A program made the translations under genes and the position numbers. Source: Oscillospiraceae bacterium (GTDB lineage: Bacteria; Bacillota; Clostridia; Oscillospirales; Oscillospiraceae). From it: a stretch of 49,547 nt of DNA. Within the stretch, counting starts at the first letter, position 1. Each line of letters starts with the position of its first letter. The stretch spans positions 1-49,547 of the forward strand of contig JAFSEW010000054.1 in assembly GCA_017435525.1 (NCBI GenBank), in the 5' to 3' direction. A model generated the notes under the pieces. That model had not been told where the DNA came from. It saw nothing but the letters and a program-made list of their open reading frames with translations, and did no database searches. This document shows positions 33,229 to 41,811 of this stretch, in pieces.

Positions 33229-33723
33229 TTATTCGCCAATGATCATAACCTGCACGGTTCTCTTGCGGCCGCGGGTCTGATCCCAGTCGATGAAGTGGAT
33301 GCGGCCGAATTCGCCCAGATCCATCTCGCCGTCCACAGCCACGATGGTCACATTGCGGCCGATAACGGAGGAGCGCAGATGGGCATCGGTGTTGTGGCAG
33401 CCGAAATTATCTTCGCCATGCTCTTCCGCGAATACCAGTGCCTTGGGGCCGGGATGCAGGTACTGGCCCTCATAACGGCAGGTGGGCATCCACGCTTCAA
33501 AAGCGTTTACCAGATCCTGCTGCAGGGTCTCCAGGCCGGTCATGGACATATCAAAGGCACACTCTTGGGTGATAACGGAGCAGGTGGTGTGGTGAGAATA
33601 TACCACCACGATGCCGTCGCGCATGCCGGAAGCGGCGAAGATCTCCTTGACCTTATCGGTAACATCGTGGAAAGAGACCGCGCGATGGCGGGATTCCAGC
33701 TTAAAAGACTCTTTATAGATCAT
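33229..33723 (-). CDS. YjbQ/UPF0047 family protein
   Basis: A protein of 164 residues, slightly longer than typical. Conserved blocks: VVVYSHHTTCSVITQE, the central HNTDAHLRSSVIG and the C-terminal GEMDLGEFGRIHFIDWDQTRGRKRTV. The family is annotated as secondary thiamine-phosphate synthase but the physiological role is unsettled. It lies 3 nt after the TIM-like gene, so it belongs to the sugar operon, which is unusual for a vitamin gene and hints at a metabolic-repair or sugar-phosphate role. Confidence 0.9.
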   Translation of the reverse strand: MIYKESFKLESRHRAVSFHDVTDKVKEIFAASGMRDGIVVVYSHHTTCSVITQECAFDMSMTGLETLQQDLVNAFEAWMPTCRYEGQYLHPGPKALVFAEEHGEDNFGCHNTDAHLRSSVIGRNVTIVAVDGEMDLGEFGRIHFIDWDQTRGRKRTVQVMIIGE

Positions 33724-33726
33724 TGA

Positions 33727-34434
33727 TTAGCCCTCCAGTTTCTTCAGGTCGTCAGCTGCCCGGCGGGTAGCAGCGATCATTTCGTCGATCATAGCAATGG
33801 GGTCTGCAGCGTTCATGATACCGGAGGCAGCGCCTGCGGCTTCAGAGCCGGCCATAATGAAATCATAGACCTGCTGGCCGTTGGTAATGCCCGCAGCCTG
33901 CTCTACCATGATATCGGGGTAGATATCCTTAATGACGCGGATGGAATCCTTCACATAAGCCATAGGGCTGACACCGTTGCCGCCGCCGATGATATCGGAG
34001 GGTTCGGGGTTAATGATATCGGGGTGCAGCTGGGCAATGGCCTTGGCCTCGGCAATGGTATCGGCACAGGCGAACACCAGGAAGTCCAGTTCCTTGGCCC
34101 GGTCGATGACAGCCTTCATCTGTGGCAGGCTCATGGGCTTCTCGCAGTGGTTGATCACCACGCCCTGGGCACCGGCAGCCTTCAGGCCTTCCGGCAGAAT
34201 GTCTGCCATGCCGCGGCCGGGACGGAGAGTATCCATGTAGGGAGCCAGAACAATCAGATTCTTGGTGTTCTCGCAGACGCGGCGAATCTCAATGGGAGAG
34301 CAGATGAACAGCACATCGATGTCATACTTCTGGGCAGCCTTGTCGGCGGCGATGGCATATTCCAGCAGCTGGTCGCCGTAGACATAGTTCTTGGTGCCCA
34401 CTTCAAAATAAGGGGCGCGGATTACAGGTTTCAT
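33727..34434 (-). CDS. Triosephosphate-isomerase-like enzyme
   Basis: A protein of 235 residues, shorter than the glycolytic enzyme. TIM-like segments: NHCEKPM, FACADTIAEA, PEPSDIIGGG, the flexible-loop area GITNGQQ and GSEAAGAASG. The first strand is VIRAPYFEVGTKNY with Lys near residue 15. Such TIM-like proteins isomerise dihydroxyacetone phosphate or tetrulose phosphates in dedicated catabolic loci. In this operon, a triose or tetrose phosphate product of the pathway is its likely substrate. The ordinary tpiA is presumably elsewhere. Confidence 0.8.
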   Translation of the reverse strand: MKPVIRAPYFEVGTKNYVYGDQLLEYAIAADKAAQKYDIDVLFICSPIEIRRVCENTKNLIVLAPYMDTLRPGRGMADILPEGLKAAGAQGVVINHCEKPMSLPQMKAVIDRAKELDFLVFACADTIAEAKAIAQLHPDIINPEPSDIIGGGNGVSPMAYVKDSIRVIKDIYPDIMVEQAAGITNGQQVYDFIMAGSEAAGAASGIMNAADPIAMIDEMIAATRRAADDLKKLEG

Positions 34435-34446
34435 GGCAATAACCTC

Positions 34447-35253
34447 TCAATCTACGATTTTCATGGTGTATGTGGCTGGCCGCACATTGGCACAGACCAC
34501 CCGGACATTGTTTTGTTTCAACTGATACAGGGTCTCATCGCTGATGCCGCTGTCAGTGATAACGGTGTGAAGCCTTTGCACCGGTGCATAGGCCACATGA
34601 GATGTGATATTAAATTTGGAAGAATCCACCAGCATAAAAGTCTTTTCCGAGTTGCGCATTGCGATTTCATTGATTCGCAGAGTCTCGTAATCCGTGGTGG
34701 TGAATTGTTTGCCCCGGGCGCAGCCGTCCGCGCCCACGAAGCTCTTGGTAAAATACAGTCCGTTCAGAGCCTGCTCGGTCATATAGCCGCAGAAATCCTT
34801 TCGGTTTACCCGGTATTCGCCGCCCACCAGCTTCACCGTCATATAAGGAGACAGCAGCTCCAGGTTTGCCAGGGAGTTGGTGTAGAGGATAATATCCAGT
34901 TTTTCGTTCTGCAGCCGCTGTACCAGCTGGGCGCAGAAGCACTGCATGGTGGTACCGGAATCGCAGAAGATCACATCGCCGTCTTCCAGGCAATCGCAGG
35001 CTGCCTTGCCGATGGCGGTTTTCTGCTCAATGTTGGTTCTGGCGCCGTGTTCAAAGGAGTAGGAGGCCATGGCGTGATTGACATTCTGGATGCCGCCGTG
35101 GGTACGGATCACTTTGCCATCCTGCTCCAACCGCGTAAACATCCGGCGGGCAGTGGATTCCGAGATATTCAGAAGCTCCATGGCTTCACTCAGAGAAATC
35201 TTCTGCACCAGAGCAAGTCTGGCCAGCAGTTCCTGTTCCCGGTTCTGTTTCAC
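34447..35253 (-). CDS. DeoR family transcriptional regulator
   Basis: A protein of 268 residues. N-terminal HTH ISLSEAMELLNISESTARRMFTRLEQDGKVIRTHGG, the DeoR signature, then the sugar-phosphate-sensing domain with IFCDSGTTM, NSLANL and VGADG. It starts at GTG 35253 with AGGAGGTGATACC upstream. As a member of the operon it most likely represses or controls it in response to a phosphorylated intermediate. Confidence 0.93.
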   Translation of the reverse strand: MKQNREQELLARLALVQKISLSEAMELLNISESTARRMFTRLEQDGKVIRTHGGIQNVNHAMASYSFEHGARTNIEQKTAIGKAACDCLEDGDVIFCDSGTTMQCFCAQLVQRLQNEKLDIILYTNSLANLELLSPYMTVKLVGGEYRVNRKDFCGYMTEQALNGLYFTKSFVGADGCARGKQFTTTDYETLRINEIAMRNSEKTFMLVDSSKFNITSHVAYAPVQRLHTVITDSGISDETLYQLKQNNVRVVCANVRPATYTMKIVD

Positions 35254-35288
35254 GGTATCACCTCCTGACCGGGGATAAGTAGACGAAT

Positions 35289-36299
35289 TTACAGATTGGC
35301 AATGAACTGACGAATCTCCGTCATGCCCTCCAGTACGCCCAGCTCCAGATGGTTTTCCACGCTGGAATAAGCGGGCAGCACGGCGATCTTACCCTGGGCA
35401 ATAGCGTCATCCCGGTTCAGGCCGCAGGTGTTGCAGGGTTCGATGGCCAGCACATAGTCGTGGGATTTCATATTCTTCCATTCCAGGCAGTTGGGCAGAT
35501 TCTTGGTATCGAAGGCCACATAGGCACCCAGTTCCAGAGCCTCATTGTAGATCACGCCGCAGGCTCGGTCACCCAGGTTGGTGCGGAAATACAGCTCCTC
35601 GCCCCGGCCGTCCACCGGATCCATCATATGCACCGGGTCTGTGGACATGGGATTCATGGGGGTAATATCCGCCTTGGACACTTCCACGCAGCTGTCTGCC
35701 TGAAGCAGAGGATATCCGAAGTTGAAGTGGTACAGGAGCATATAGGGCTCATCCGCAGCATCAAAGTTGGTCAGAACATCGTGGATCTTCACGACCTTTT
35801 CGTCCAGGCCGGTTTCAATGGTACGGCGGATGGACAGATGGCGGCTGTACATCTTGGTCTGATGCACTTCACCGGTAGCCCGGAGCACATAGCGCTCACC
35901 ATCCCAATAGGTCTCGGTGCCAAAATTCTTGGCAGGCACATGGGAGGTCCGGCCGTGGGTGGGGAAGATACCGCCCTGGCTGGCATGGCCGCCTACATTG
36001 TCCAGGCCGCAGGTGACCAGCATGCCGCCGGGCCACTGCTCTGCAAACTCGCCGTTGGCAGCGGAGAATGCCTGGGGAGAGGTAAGGCCGTTCTTGCTCT
36101 GGAAGGACAGGTTGATGCCCTTGTAGGAGAAGTCAAACAGATCCATACAGCGATCCGGCACCACGGTGAAGCGCAGGCCTGCCGCATTATAGAATTCGGC
36201 GATCTGGATCTGCTGACCACGGCCCCGGAGCAGCTGAGACTCCCGGATACCGGCGATCTGATCCATATTGCCAAGCTTTTTGAGAAGTTCAATATTCAT
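35289..36299 (-). CDS. DUF4432 family aldose-epimerase-like protein
   Basis: A protein of 336 residues in the galactose-mutarotase-like fold (DUF4432). Landmarks: FTVVPDRCMDLFDFSYKGINL, VTCGLDNVGG, PTHGRTSHVPAK, LLYHFNFGYPLL and the acidic AIEPCNTCGL. It probably converts sugar anomers or isomerises a lyxose-like or deoxy sugar. ATG 36299 with AGAGGAACC upstream is preferred over 36314. Between the isomerase and the DeoR gene. Confidence 0.88.
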   Translation of the reverse strand: MNIELLKKLGNMDQIAGIRESQLLRGRGQQIQIAEFYNAAGLRFTVVPDRCMDLFDFSYKGINLSFQSKNGLTSPQAFSAANGEFAEQWPGGMLVTCGLDNVGGHASQGGIFPTHGRTSHVPAKNFGTETYWDGERYVLRATGEVHQTKMYSRHLSIRRTIETGLDEKVVKIHDVLTNFDAADEPYMLLYHFNFGYPLLQADSCVEVSKADITPMNPMSTDPVHMMDPVDGRGEELYFRTNLGDRACGVIYNEALELGAYVAFDTKNLPNCLEWKNMKSHDYVLAIEPCNTCGLNRDDAIAQGKIAVLPAYSSVENHLELGVLEGMTEIRQFIANL

Positions 36300-36319
36300 A
36301 ATGGTTCCTCTCATCGGGG

Positions 36320-36343
36320 CAGGAAGGGCCGAAGCCCTTCCTG
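36320..36343 (-). promoter_or_regulatory. Intergenic UUCG-tetraloop hairpin
   Basis: On the minus strand a 10-bp stem (36320-36329 with 36334-36343) closes a UUCG loop between the isomerase and DUF4432 genes. No T run follows. It likely stabilises or processes the operon mRNA. Confidence 0.6.
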
Positions 36344-36355
36344 ATTATTTCGTGA

Positions 36356-37750
36356 TTACTCCACAACGATCACATTGAAGCCCATCATCTGACCGAAGGC
36401 CTTCAGCTCTTCGATGTCTACATCGTAGACCATGGCAGAGTGGTGGGTGCCGCCGGCCAGGGAGTACTCCTTCAGGAACTGAGGCAGGGGCTTGTTGGGC
36501 TTGAACCAACCCTGGGTGGCATCCTTGTAGGCGCCGCGCTCCAGGCCGATATCCAGCATCTTGCCGGGGCACAGGATCAGGTTGAAGCTGTCGTTCATGG
36601 GAGCCAGGTTCACGATGGTGGCATTGCCGGAACGGGCGCAGGTGTAAACGCCCACAGTGTTACCACAGGAGTTGTAGTTGAAGGGCTTGTCGCACAGCAC
36701 AGGCTTCCACTGGGCCAGGTTGGGGTTGCTTTCGCCCATGTGGCTCATGAGGATCACATCCTGCTCCCAGTCGGGGCAGAACATTTCGGTGAAGGTGGTT
36801 GCGGGGTAAGCGGCAAACAGAGAGCCAACCAGGCCGGCAGTGAGGACGTCACCTTCACCGGCGTAGCCCTGGCCGCGCTCCAGCACCTTGCAGCACTCGG
36901 GGAAGGGCATCTTGGGCAGGCCGCAGATATCCATGGTCAGGAAGTTGCAGGTAACGGAGCCGATACCCTTCTCCTCCATCCACTTACGGACAGCCAGACC
37001 GGACTTGGTGGCAGCGCGGTACTCTTCCTGCCAGGTGACCTGCACATTGTACTTGGCAGCGTCAGCAGCAATCTCGGCTTCCACTTCTTCATCGGTAACC
37101 TTGGCAATGTACTCGGCAACCACTTCGGGAGTCATGTACAGCACTTCGGAGCCGATATCGTTCTTGTAACGCTCGTCGGAGATCAGGAAGTCACCCATGC
37201 CGGTGAAGCTGCCGCCCACGGAACCGATCTTCATGGTCTCATAAGCCTTCTTCACAGCGGCGGCGCGGCACATACCGGCCAGCTCGGCAACTACTTCAGA
37301 GTGCAGGGCGTGGCCTGCGCAGATGTAGTAGGGCTTGCCGTTGCGCTTAAGCAGGTTGCACATATCCTGCACGCCATGGATACCGTGGTTGGGACCGATC
37401 TTGCCCTTGAAAGCGGCAGACTTGATCAGCTCATAGTCGGGCGTGGAGTCGAAGACGATGATGGGAGCCTTCAGGCTCAGCAGAGCCTCGATAGACTCCA
37501 GGGAGGGAGAGTAAGCCAGATGCATGGTGACAACGGCATCCACATCGGCTTCGTTGAACATAGCGGCAGCGGCATCAAACTCGGGCTTGATACGGCAGAC
37601 GTCGGACAGCACCACATCAATACCCTGAGCCTCCAGCATATTGATGGCCATGTGCATATACTTTTCCATGGGAGCGCGGTAGCCGACGCCGTTGGCATCG
37701 TCATACAGCTTGATATACAGGGGCAGGAAACCTACTTTGATCTTTTTCAT
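36356..37750 (-). CDS. L-fucose/L-arabinose isomerase-like protein
   Basis: A protein of 464 residues. Manganese and catalytic positions of the AraA/FucI superfamily are recognisable: E299 in GYAGEGDVLTAG, E322 in FTEMF, H337 in LMSHMGE and H436 in AGGTHHSAM. It should interconvert an aldose and a ketose. The N-terminal domain (1-160) is the substrate-recognition Rossmann-like part. The substrate is not readable; both L-arabinose-like and fucose-like sugars fit. AAGGAG precedes the ATG. Located between the amidohydrolases and the epimerase-like gene. Confidence 0.88.
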   Translation of the reverse strand: MKKIKVGFLPLYIKLYDDANGVGYRAPMEKYMHMAINMLEAQGIDVVLSDVCRIKPEFDAAAAMFNEADVDAVVTMHLAYSPSLESIEALLSLKAPIIVFDSTPDYELIKSAAFKGKIGPNHGIHGVQDMCNLLKRNGKPYYICAGHALHSEVVAELAGMCRAAAVKKAYETMKIGSVGGSFTGMGDFLISDERYKNDIGSEVLYMTPEVVAEYIAKVTDEEVEAEIAADAAKYNVQVTWQEEYRAATKSGLAVRKWMEEKGIGSVTCNFLTMDICGLPKMPFPECCKVLERGQGYAGEGDVLTAGLVGSLFAAYPATTFTEMFCPDWEQDVILMSHMGESNPNLAQWKPVLCDKPFNYNSCGNTVGVYTCARSGNATIVNLAPMNDSFNLILCPGKMLDIGLERGAYKDATQGWFKPNKPLPQFLKEYSLAGGTHHSAMVYDVDIEELKAFGQMMGFNVIVVE

Positions 37751-37763
37751 GGTAAATTACTCC

Positions 37764-38825
37764 TTATTCACCGTAGATTGATTTGCGTGCTTCCTCAATG
37801 AGGTTCACGGCGTTGTTATGCATAATGTCTTCAATGTCTTCCTTGCTCAGGTTCAGGGTCTTGGCAGCCCGCTTCAGAGCCAGCAGTTCTTCGTAGGCAA
37901 AGAAGGTAATCTTCTCGGCTTCCTCAGGGGAAACTTCCCTTAAGTGGGAGTCCTGGCTGGGGTCACCGTAAAGTCCGGGGGGAATCAGGTTGATGTAGGT
38001 GCCGTTCTCCTCGATGCGGTGGGTACGCATACGCAGGATGGGAAGATCCAGGCCGAACATCACATGCTTGACACCCACATTGCGGATCAGCTCCGTAATG
38101 GCGTACTCGCAGCAGTTGGCGCAGAAATCGTACATCAGGTCAGGTGCCTGGGTCAGATACTCGAAGGCATTGCCCACATCACCCTTGGTATAGGCTCTGC
38201 CGATATGGGCGATGATCAGCTTCACATTGGGGAATTCCCGCTTGATCTCCAGGATCTGCTGGATATTCACCTGATCCTTCAGCCGGCCATGCCGGGGAAT
38301 GTGCAGCATGCAGATAGCGCCCATTTCATCAAGCTTTGCCAGCTGGTGCTTGGGGAAGAAATCGAAGATACGGATCTCTGCTTCCGGCAGATACTTGGGG
38401 GACAGATCCAGATAGGATTTAAGGCCCAGGAAGCCGCCTTCGCGGATCTTCTGCTCGATCTCTTCCGCGGACTGATTGGGGTGGGAGTAGTACAGAGCCG
38501 GGAAGCCGCTTCTGCGGGAAGCATCGGCCACATAGTTGTTGATCTCCACGCCGTGGCCGGCATCGGAGAATACCAGAGCCTTGCACTGCTTGCCGGGGAA
38601 GAACAGCGCATAGGTCTCCTGCAGATCCTCGATGGAATTCTGCTTGGCCACCAAGCTGGGCCAGGTGACGGTACGCTTGACCTCACCGGGATTTAAAGGT
38701 GCGGGCTTTTTATGCTTCTGCAGAGCGATATGGCAGTGGACATCGAAGATCTTCTCGGGCAGGAAATCTCTCAACTCTTCCTCGTAGATCCTTCTGTCGT
38801 TGGCAGTTACTTCAAAAAGCGCCAT
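37764..38825 (-). CDS. Amidohydrolase-2 family protein (paralogue 3 of 3)
   Basis: A TIM-barrel metal hydrolase of 353 residues. Metal ligands: H30-x-H32 (DVHCH), H175 (HIPRHGR), H207 (IAHIGR) and D260 (FGLDLP). Very similar, with identical length and same ending (RKSIYGE), to the copy at 39898. Amidohydrolase-2 members include lactonases, decarboxylases and other hydrolases. In a sugar operon lactone hydrolysis or C-C bond cleavage is plausible, but not shown. AAGGAGAC precedes the ATG. Confidence 0.85.
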   Translation of the reverse strand: MALFEVTANDRRIYEEELRDFLPEKIFDVHCHIALQKHKKPAPLNPGEVKRTVTWPSLVAKQNSIEDLQETYALFFPGKQCKALVFSDAGHGVEINNYVADASRRSGFPALYYSHPNQSAEEIEQKIREGGFLGLKSYLDLSPKYLPEAEIRIFDFFPKHQLAKLDEMGAICMLHIPRHGRLKDQVNIQQILEIKREFPNVKLIIAHIGRAYTKGDVGNAFEYLTQAPDLMYDFCANCCEYAITELIRNVGVKHVMFGLDLPILRMRTHRIEENGTYINLIPPGLYGDPSQDSHLREVSPEEAEKITFFAYEELLALKRAAKTLNLSKEDIEDIMHNNAVNLIEEARKSIYGE

Positions 38826-38835
38826 AGTTGTCTCC

Positions 38836-39882
38836 TTATTTCACGCCGAAAATACGGGCGGAATTGCTGTAGAAGATTTTCTCCACATCTTCCTTACCCA
38901 GGCCCAGACGCTGGCAGGCCAGCCGGCAGGCATTCATCTCTTCGTAGATAAAGAAGGTGATCTTCTCAGCCTCGGGATAGGGGATCTCACGCATGTGGGC
39001 ATCGCCCTTAATAGATTCGTAGGGGAACTGACCCTGGGGAATCTCGTTGATGTACACGCCGTTTTCCACAGTGCGGCGGGACTTCATCCGGAAGATGGGG
39101 AAGTCGGAGCCGTAGATGAACCGGTCAGAGCCAAAGCGCTCCAGCACCTGCTCCATCACCCAGTCGTTGGTGTTGGCGGTGAAATCCCAAACGGTCTTTT
39201 CGGTATTTTTCAGATAATCCAGGGCATCGCCCACATCCTCATTGGCATAGGCTCTGCCCAGATGGGCCACGATCAGCTGCAGATTGGGATAATTCTGCTC
39301 AATCTCCAGCAGCTGGATGTAGTTGACCGGGTCAGCCAGGCGCTTGGGGCGGGCAATATGCAGCTGCACCACCCAGCCGTGCTTGTCGCAGACCGCCAGA
39401 TGCTCCTTAGTCAGGAAGTCATAGATGCGAATCTCGTCGGCAGGGATATAGCCGGGTGCGAACTGCAGATAGACCTTGATGCCCTTAAACACAGGGTTTT
39501 CCAGGATGGTACGCTCCAGCTCCTCGGGATCTGTGTCGGGATGGCACAGGTACAGCGCTGGGAAATCGTTCTCGATGGCTTTCTTGGCAACATAGGCGTT
39601 GACTGCAGGCCGATTGATGGACACGGCGCAGTCGCCGTACAGCGTCGAGATCACCGTATTATCCGGGAACAGCAGCCGGTTGGTCTCCAGAAGATCCTCG
39701 ATGGAATTCTCCTTAGCCACCAGGCCGGGCCAGTTCTGGGTGCCTGCCCGGAGGGTCTTGTTGGGGTCATGCTCCATAAGCCACACATGGGTGTGGCAGT
39801 CGATAAACTTCTGGGGCAGGAAAGGTTTCAGAATTTCTTCGTAATACTGCTTATCATAGGGTTTTACATCCAGCAGTGCCAT
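38836..39882 (-). CDS. Amidohydrolase-2 family protein (paralogue 2 of 3)
   Basis: 348 residues with the same five metal-ligand positions, H30, H32, H175, H207 and D260, as its two neighbours, but clearly more divergent in sequence: HIARPKR replaces HIPRHGR and YGSDFP replaces FGLDLP. The C-terminus also differs, ending SARIFGVK. GGAGGTAACA precedes the ATG and the gaps to both neighbours are only 10 and 15 nt. A different substrate or partner subunit from the flanking pair is likely. Confidence 0.85.
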   Translation of the reverse strand: MALLDVKPYDKQYYEEILKPFLPQKFIDCHTHVWLMEHDPNKTLRAGTQNWPGLVAKENSIEDLLETNRLLFPDNTVISTLYGDCAVSINRPAVNAYVAKKAIENDFPALYLCHPDTDPEELERTILENPVFKGIKVYLQFAPGYIPADEIRIYDFLTKEHLAVCDKHGWVVQLHIARPKRLADPVNYIQLLEIEQNYPNLQLIVAHLGRAYANEDVGDALDYLKNTEKTVWDFTANTNDWVMEQVLERFGSDRFIYGSDFPIFRMKSRRTVENGVYINEIPQGQFPYESIKGDAHMREIPYPEAEKITFFIYEEMNACRLACQRLGLGKEDVEKIFYSNSARIFGVK

Positions 39883-39897
39883 TGGTGTTACCTCCGA

Positions 39898-40959
39898 TTA
39901 TTCGCCGTAAATGGACTTACGGGCGTCCTCGATCATGTTCACGGCGTTGTTGTACATCACATCTTCCACATCCTGGCGGCTGAGGCCCAGCTTTTCTGCG
40001 GCCCGCTTGAAGGCCAGCAGTTCTTCGTAGGCAAAGAAGGTGATCTTCTCAGCTTCCTCGGCAGTGACTTCCCGCAGGTGAGGATCCTGGCTGGGGTCGC
40101 CGTACAGTCCGGGAGGCACCAGGTTGATGTAGGTGTTGTTCTCCTCGATGCGGTGGGTACGCATGCGCAGGATGGGCATATCGGTGCCGAACATCACATG
40201 CTTGGGACCTGCGTGCTTCAGCACTTCGGTAATGGCGTACTCGCAGCAGTTGGCGCAGAAATCATACATCAGATCCGGCACCTGATCCAGGGTATCAAAG
40301 GCGTTTCCCACATCGTAAGCGGTGTAAGCGCGGCCGATGTGCGCGATGACCAGCTTCACCTTGGGGAATTCCCGCTTCAGCTCCAGAATCTGGGCCAGGT
40401 TTACGGGATCCTTTAATCTGCCGTGACGGGGAATGTGCAGCATGGCGATAGCGCCCATGCGGTCCAGCACTTCCAGATGGTTCTTGGGGAAGAAGTCGAA
40501 AATGCGGATCTCTGCCTCAGGCAGATACATGGGGGTACGGTTCAGGTAGCACTTGACACCAAGGAAGCCGCCCTCGCGGATATGCTTTTCCAGATCCGCA
40601 GCGGATTCCGCGGGATCGGAATAGTACAGGGCCGGCCAGCCGGTCTTCCGGGAGCATTCGGAAACATAGGCGTTGTTTTTCTCCCAGGCGCCGCGGCTGG
40701 TAAACATCAGAGCCTTCACATCCTTACCGGGGAACATGAGCCGATAGGTCTCCTGGAGGTCTTCGATAGAATTGTCCAGCGCCACCAGAGAAGGCCAGGT
40801 AACGGTGCGCTTGACGAAACCGGGCTGCGGGGGCTTCTTCTCCAGGAACTTATCCAGCCACACATGGGTATGGACGTCCAGAATCTTGTCGGGCAGAAAA
40901 TCCTTCAGCTCTTCTTCGTAAATTTTCTTGTCATAGGCAGTAACTTCAAAAAGTGCCAT
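39898..40959 (-). CDS. Amidohydrolase-2 family protein (paralogue 1 of 3)
   Basis: A 353-residue metal-dependent hydrolase with H30-x-H32 (DVHTH), H175 (HIPRHGR), H207 (IAHIGR) and D260 (FGTDMP). It closely matches the gene at 37764 along its length, so these two arose by duplication, with the more divergent copy lying between them. The C-terminal CANCCEYAITE stretch and IPPGLYGD-like VPPGLYGDPSQD are shared only by this pair. First amidohydrolase after the permeases. AAAGGAAAG precedes the ATG. Confidence 0.85.
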   Translation of the reverse strand: MALFEVTAYDKKIYEEELKDFLPDKILDVHTHVWLDKFLEKKPPQPGFVKRTVTWPSLVALDNSIEDLQETYRLMFPGKDVKALMFTSRGAWEKNNAYVSECSRKTGWPALYYSDPAESAADLEKHIREGGFLGVKCYLNRTPMYLPEAEIRIFDFFPKNHLEVLDRMGAIAMLHIPRHGRLKDPVNLAQILELKREFPKVKLVIAHIGRAYTAYDVGNAFDTLDQVPDLMYDFCANCCEYAITEVLKHAGPKHVMFGTDMPILRMRTHRIEENNTYINLVPPGLYGDPSQDPHLREVTAEEAEKITFFAYEELLAFKRAAEKLGLSRQDVEDVMYNNAVNMIEDARKSIYGE

Positions 40960-40977
40960 AATTCTTTCCTTTCTGAA

Positions 40978-41811
40978 TTAACCCTTCACTGCACCGGCAG
41001 CGATACCCTTGATAAAGTACTTCTGCAGGAACAGGAACAGAATGACCATGGGAATGGAAACCAGCAGCACACCGGTCATGGCGTAGGCCAGCTCGGAGCC
41101 GCGGGAGCCGAAGAAGCCGGTGATACCAACCATCAAGGTGGGATTCTTGTTTTCATTCAGCAGGGTGCGGGAAACCAGATAGTCGTTCCACATGCCGACG
41201 CCCTGGCGAATGGCGCAGGTGGCGGTGACAGGGGCCAGCAGGGGCAGGAAGATCCGGGCAAAGACACCCACCGGCTTACAGCCATCCAGATAGGCGGCTT
41301 CTTCCAGTTCCACCGGGATGCCCTGCATAAATCCGGTGTAGAGGAACACCGAGAATGGCATATTCCAGGCCGCCTGGATCAGAATGCAGCCCCAAATGGA
41401 GTTGTACAGGCCCAGCTTCACGGAGATGGTGGTCAGAGGCAGCAGGCAGCCGATGAAGGGAATGACCATCAGGGTAACGATGATCTTATAGTAGCCGGAG
41501 AAGATCTTGTGGCGGCATCTGGCGATGGCGAAGCCTGCCAGAGATGCCAGAATAATGACGATGATCAGCGCCATTGCAGTAATAAACGCGGTATTTGCCA
41601 TGGCCTGCCAATACTTCATCTTGCCGATGACGTAAGGGAAGTTGTCCAGGGTAAAGGTTTCCGCAGTGATTGTCAAAGGAAATTTAATAACGTCTTTACG
41701 GTTTTTAAAAGAACTGATCACGAAGTAGTAGACCGGGATCATCATAACCAGAGTGGCGATGGCCAGGCCGATTTCGGAGAGGAATTTATTGAGCTTATCT
41801 TTCTTAGTCAT
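40978..41811 (-). CDS. Carbohydrate ABC permease, MalG-like
   Basis: A protein of 277 residues with about six helices and the sugar-permease EAA motif (EEAAYLDGCKPVGVFARIFLPLL). It belongs to the CUT1 type. The ATG overlaps the stop of the preceding permease by one base (TAATG), with GGAGGATA upstream, so the pair is coupled. No ATPase gene is in the operon; CUT1 importers often share MsmK-type ATPases encoded elsewhere. Confidence 0.93.
   Translation of the reverse strand: MTKKDKLNKFLSEIGLAIATLVMMIPVYYFVISSFKNRKDVIKFPLTITAETFTLDNFPYVIGKMKYWQAMANTAFITAMALIIVIILASLAGFAIARCRHKIFSGYYKIIVTLMVIPFIGCLLPLTTISVKLGLYNSIWGCILIQAAWNMPFSVFLYTGFMQGIPVELEEAAYLDGCKPVGVFARIFLPLLAPVTATCAIRQGVGMWNDYLVSRTLLNENKNPTLMVGITGFFGSRGSELAYAMTGVLLVSIPMVILFLFLQKYFIKGIAAGAVKG

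Noticed and set aside
34024-37801. Plus-strand open frames of 414, 331 and 453 codons
   Set aside because: Shadows of the TIM-like, DeoR, DUF4432 and isomerase genes caused by third-base bias.
38800-40416. Plus-strand open frame of 538 codons across the amidohydrolases
   Set aside because: Shadow of minus-strand genes with strong family motifs. It spans two genes and their spacer.
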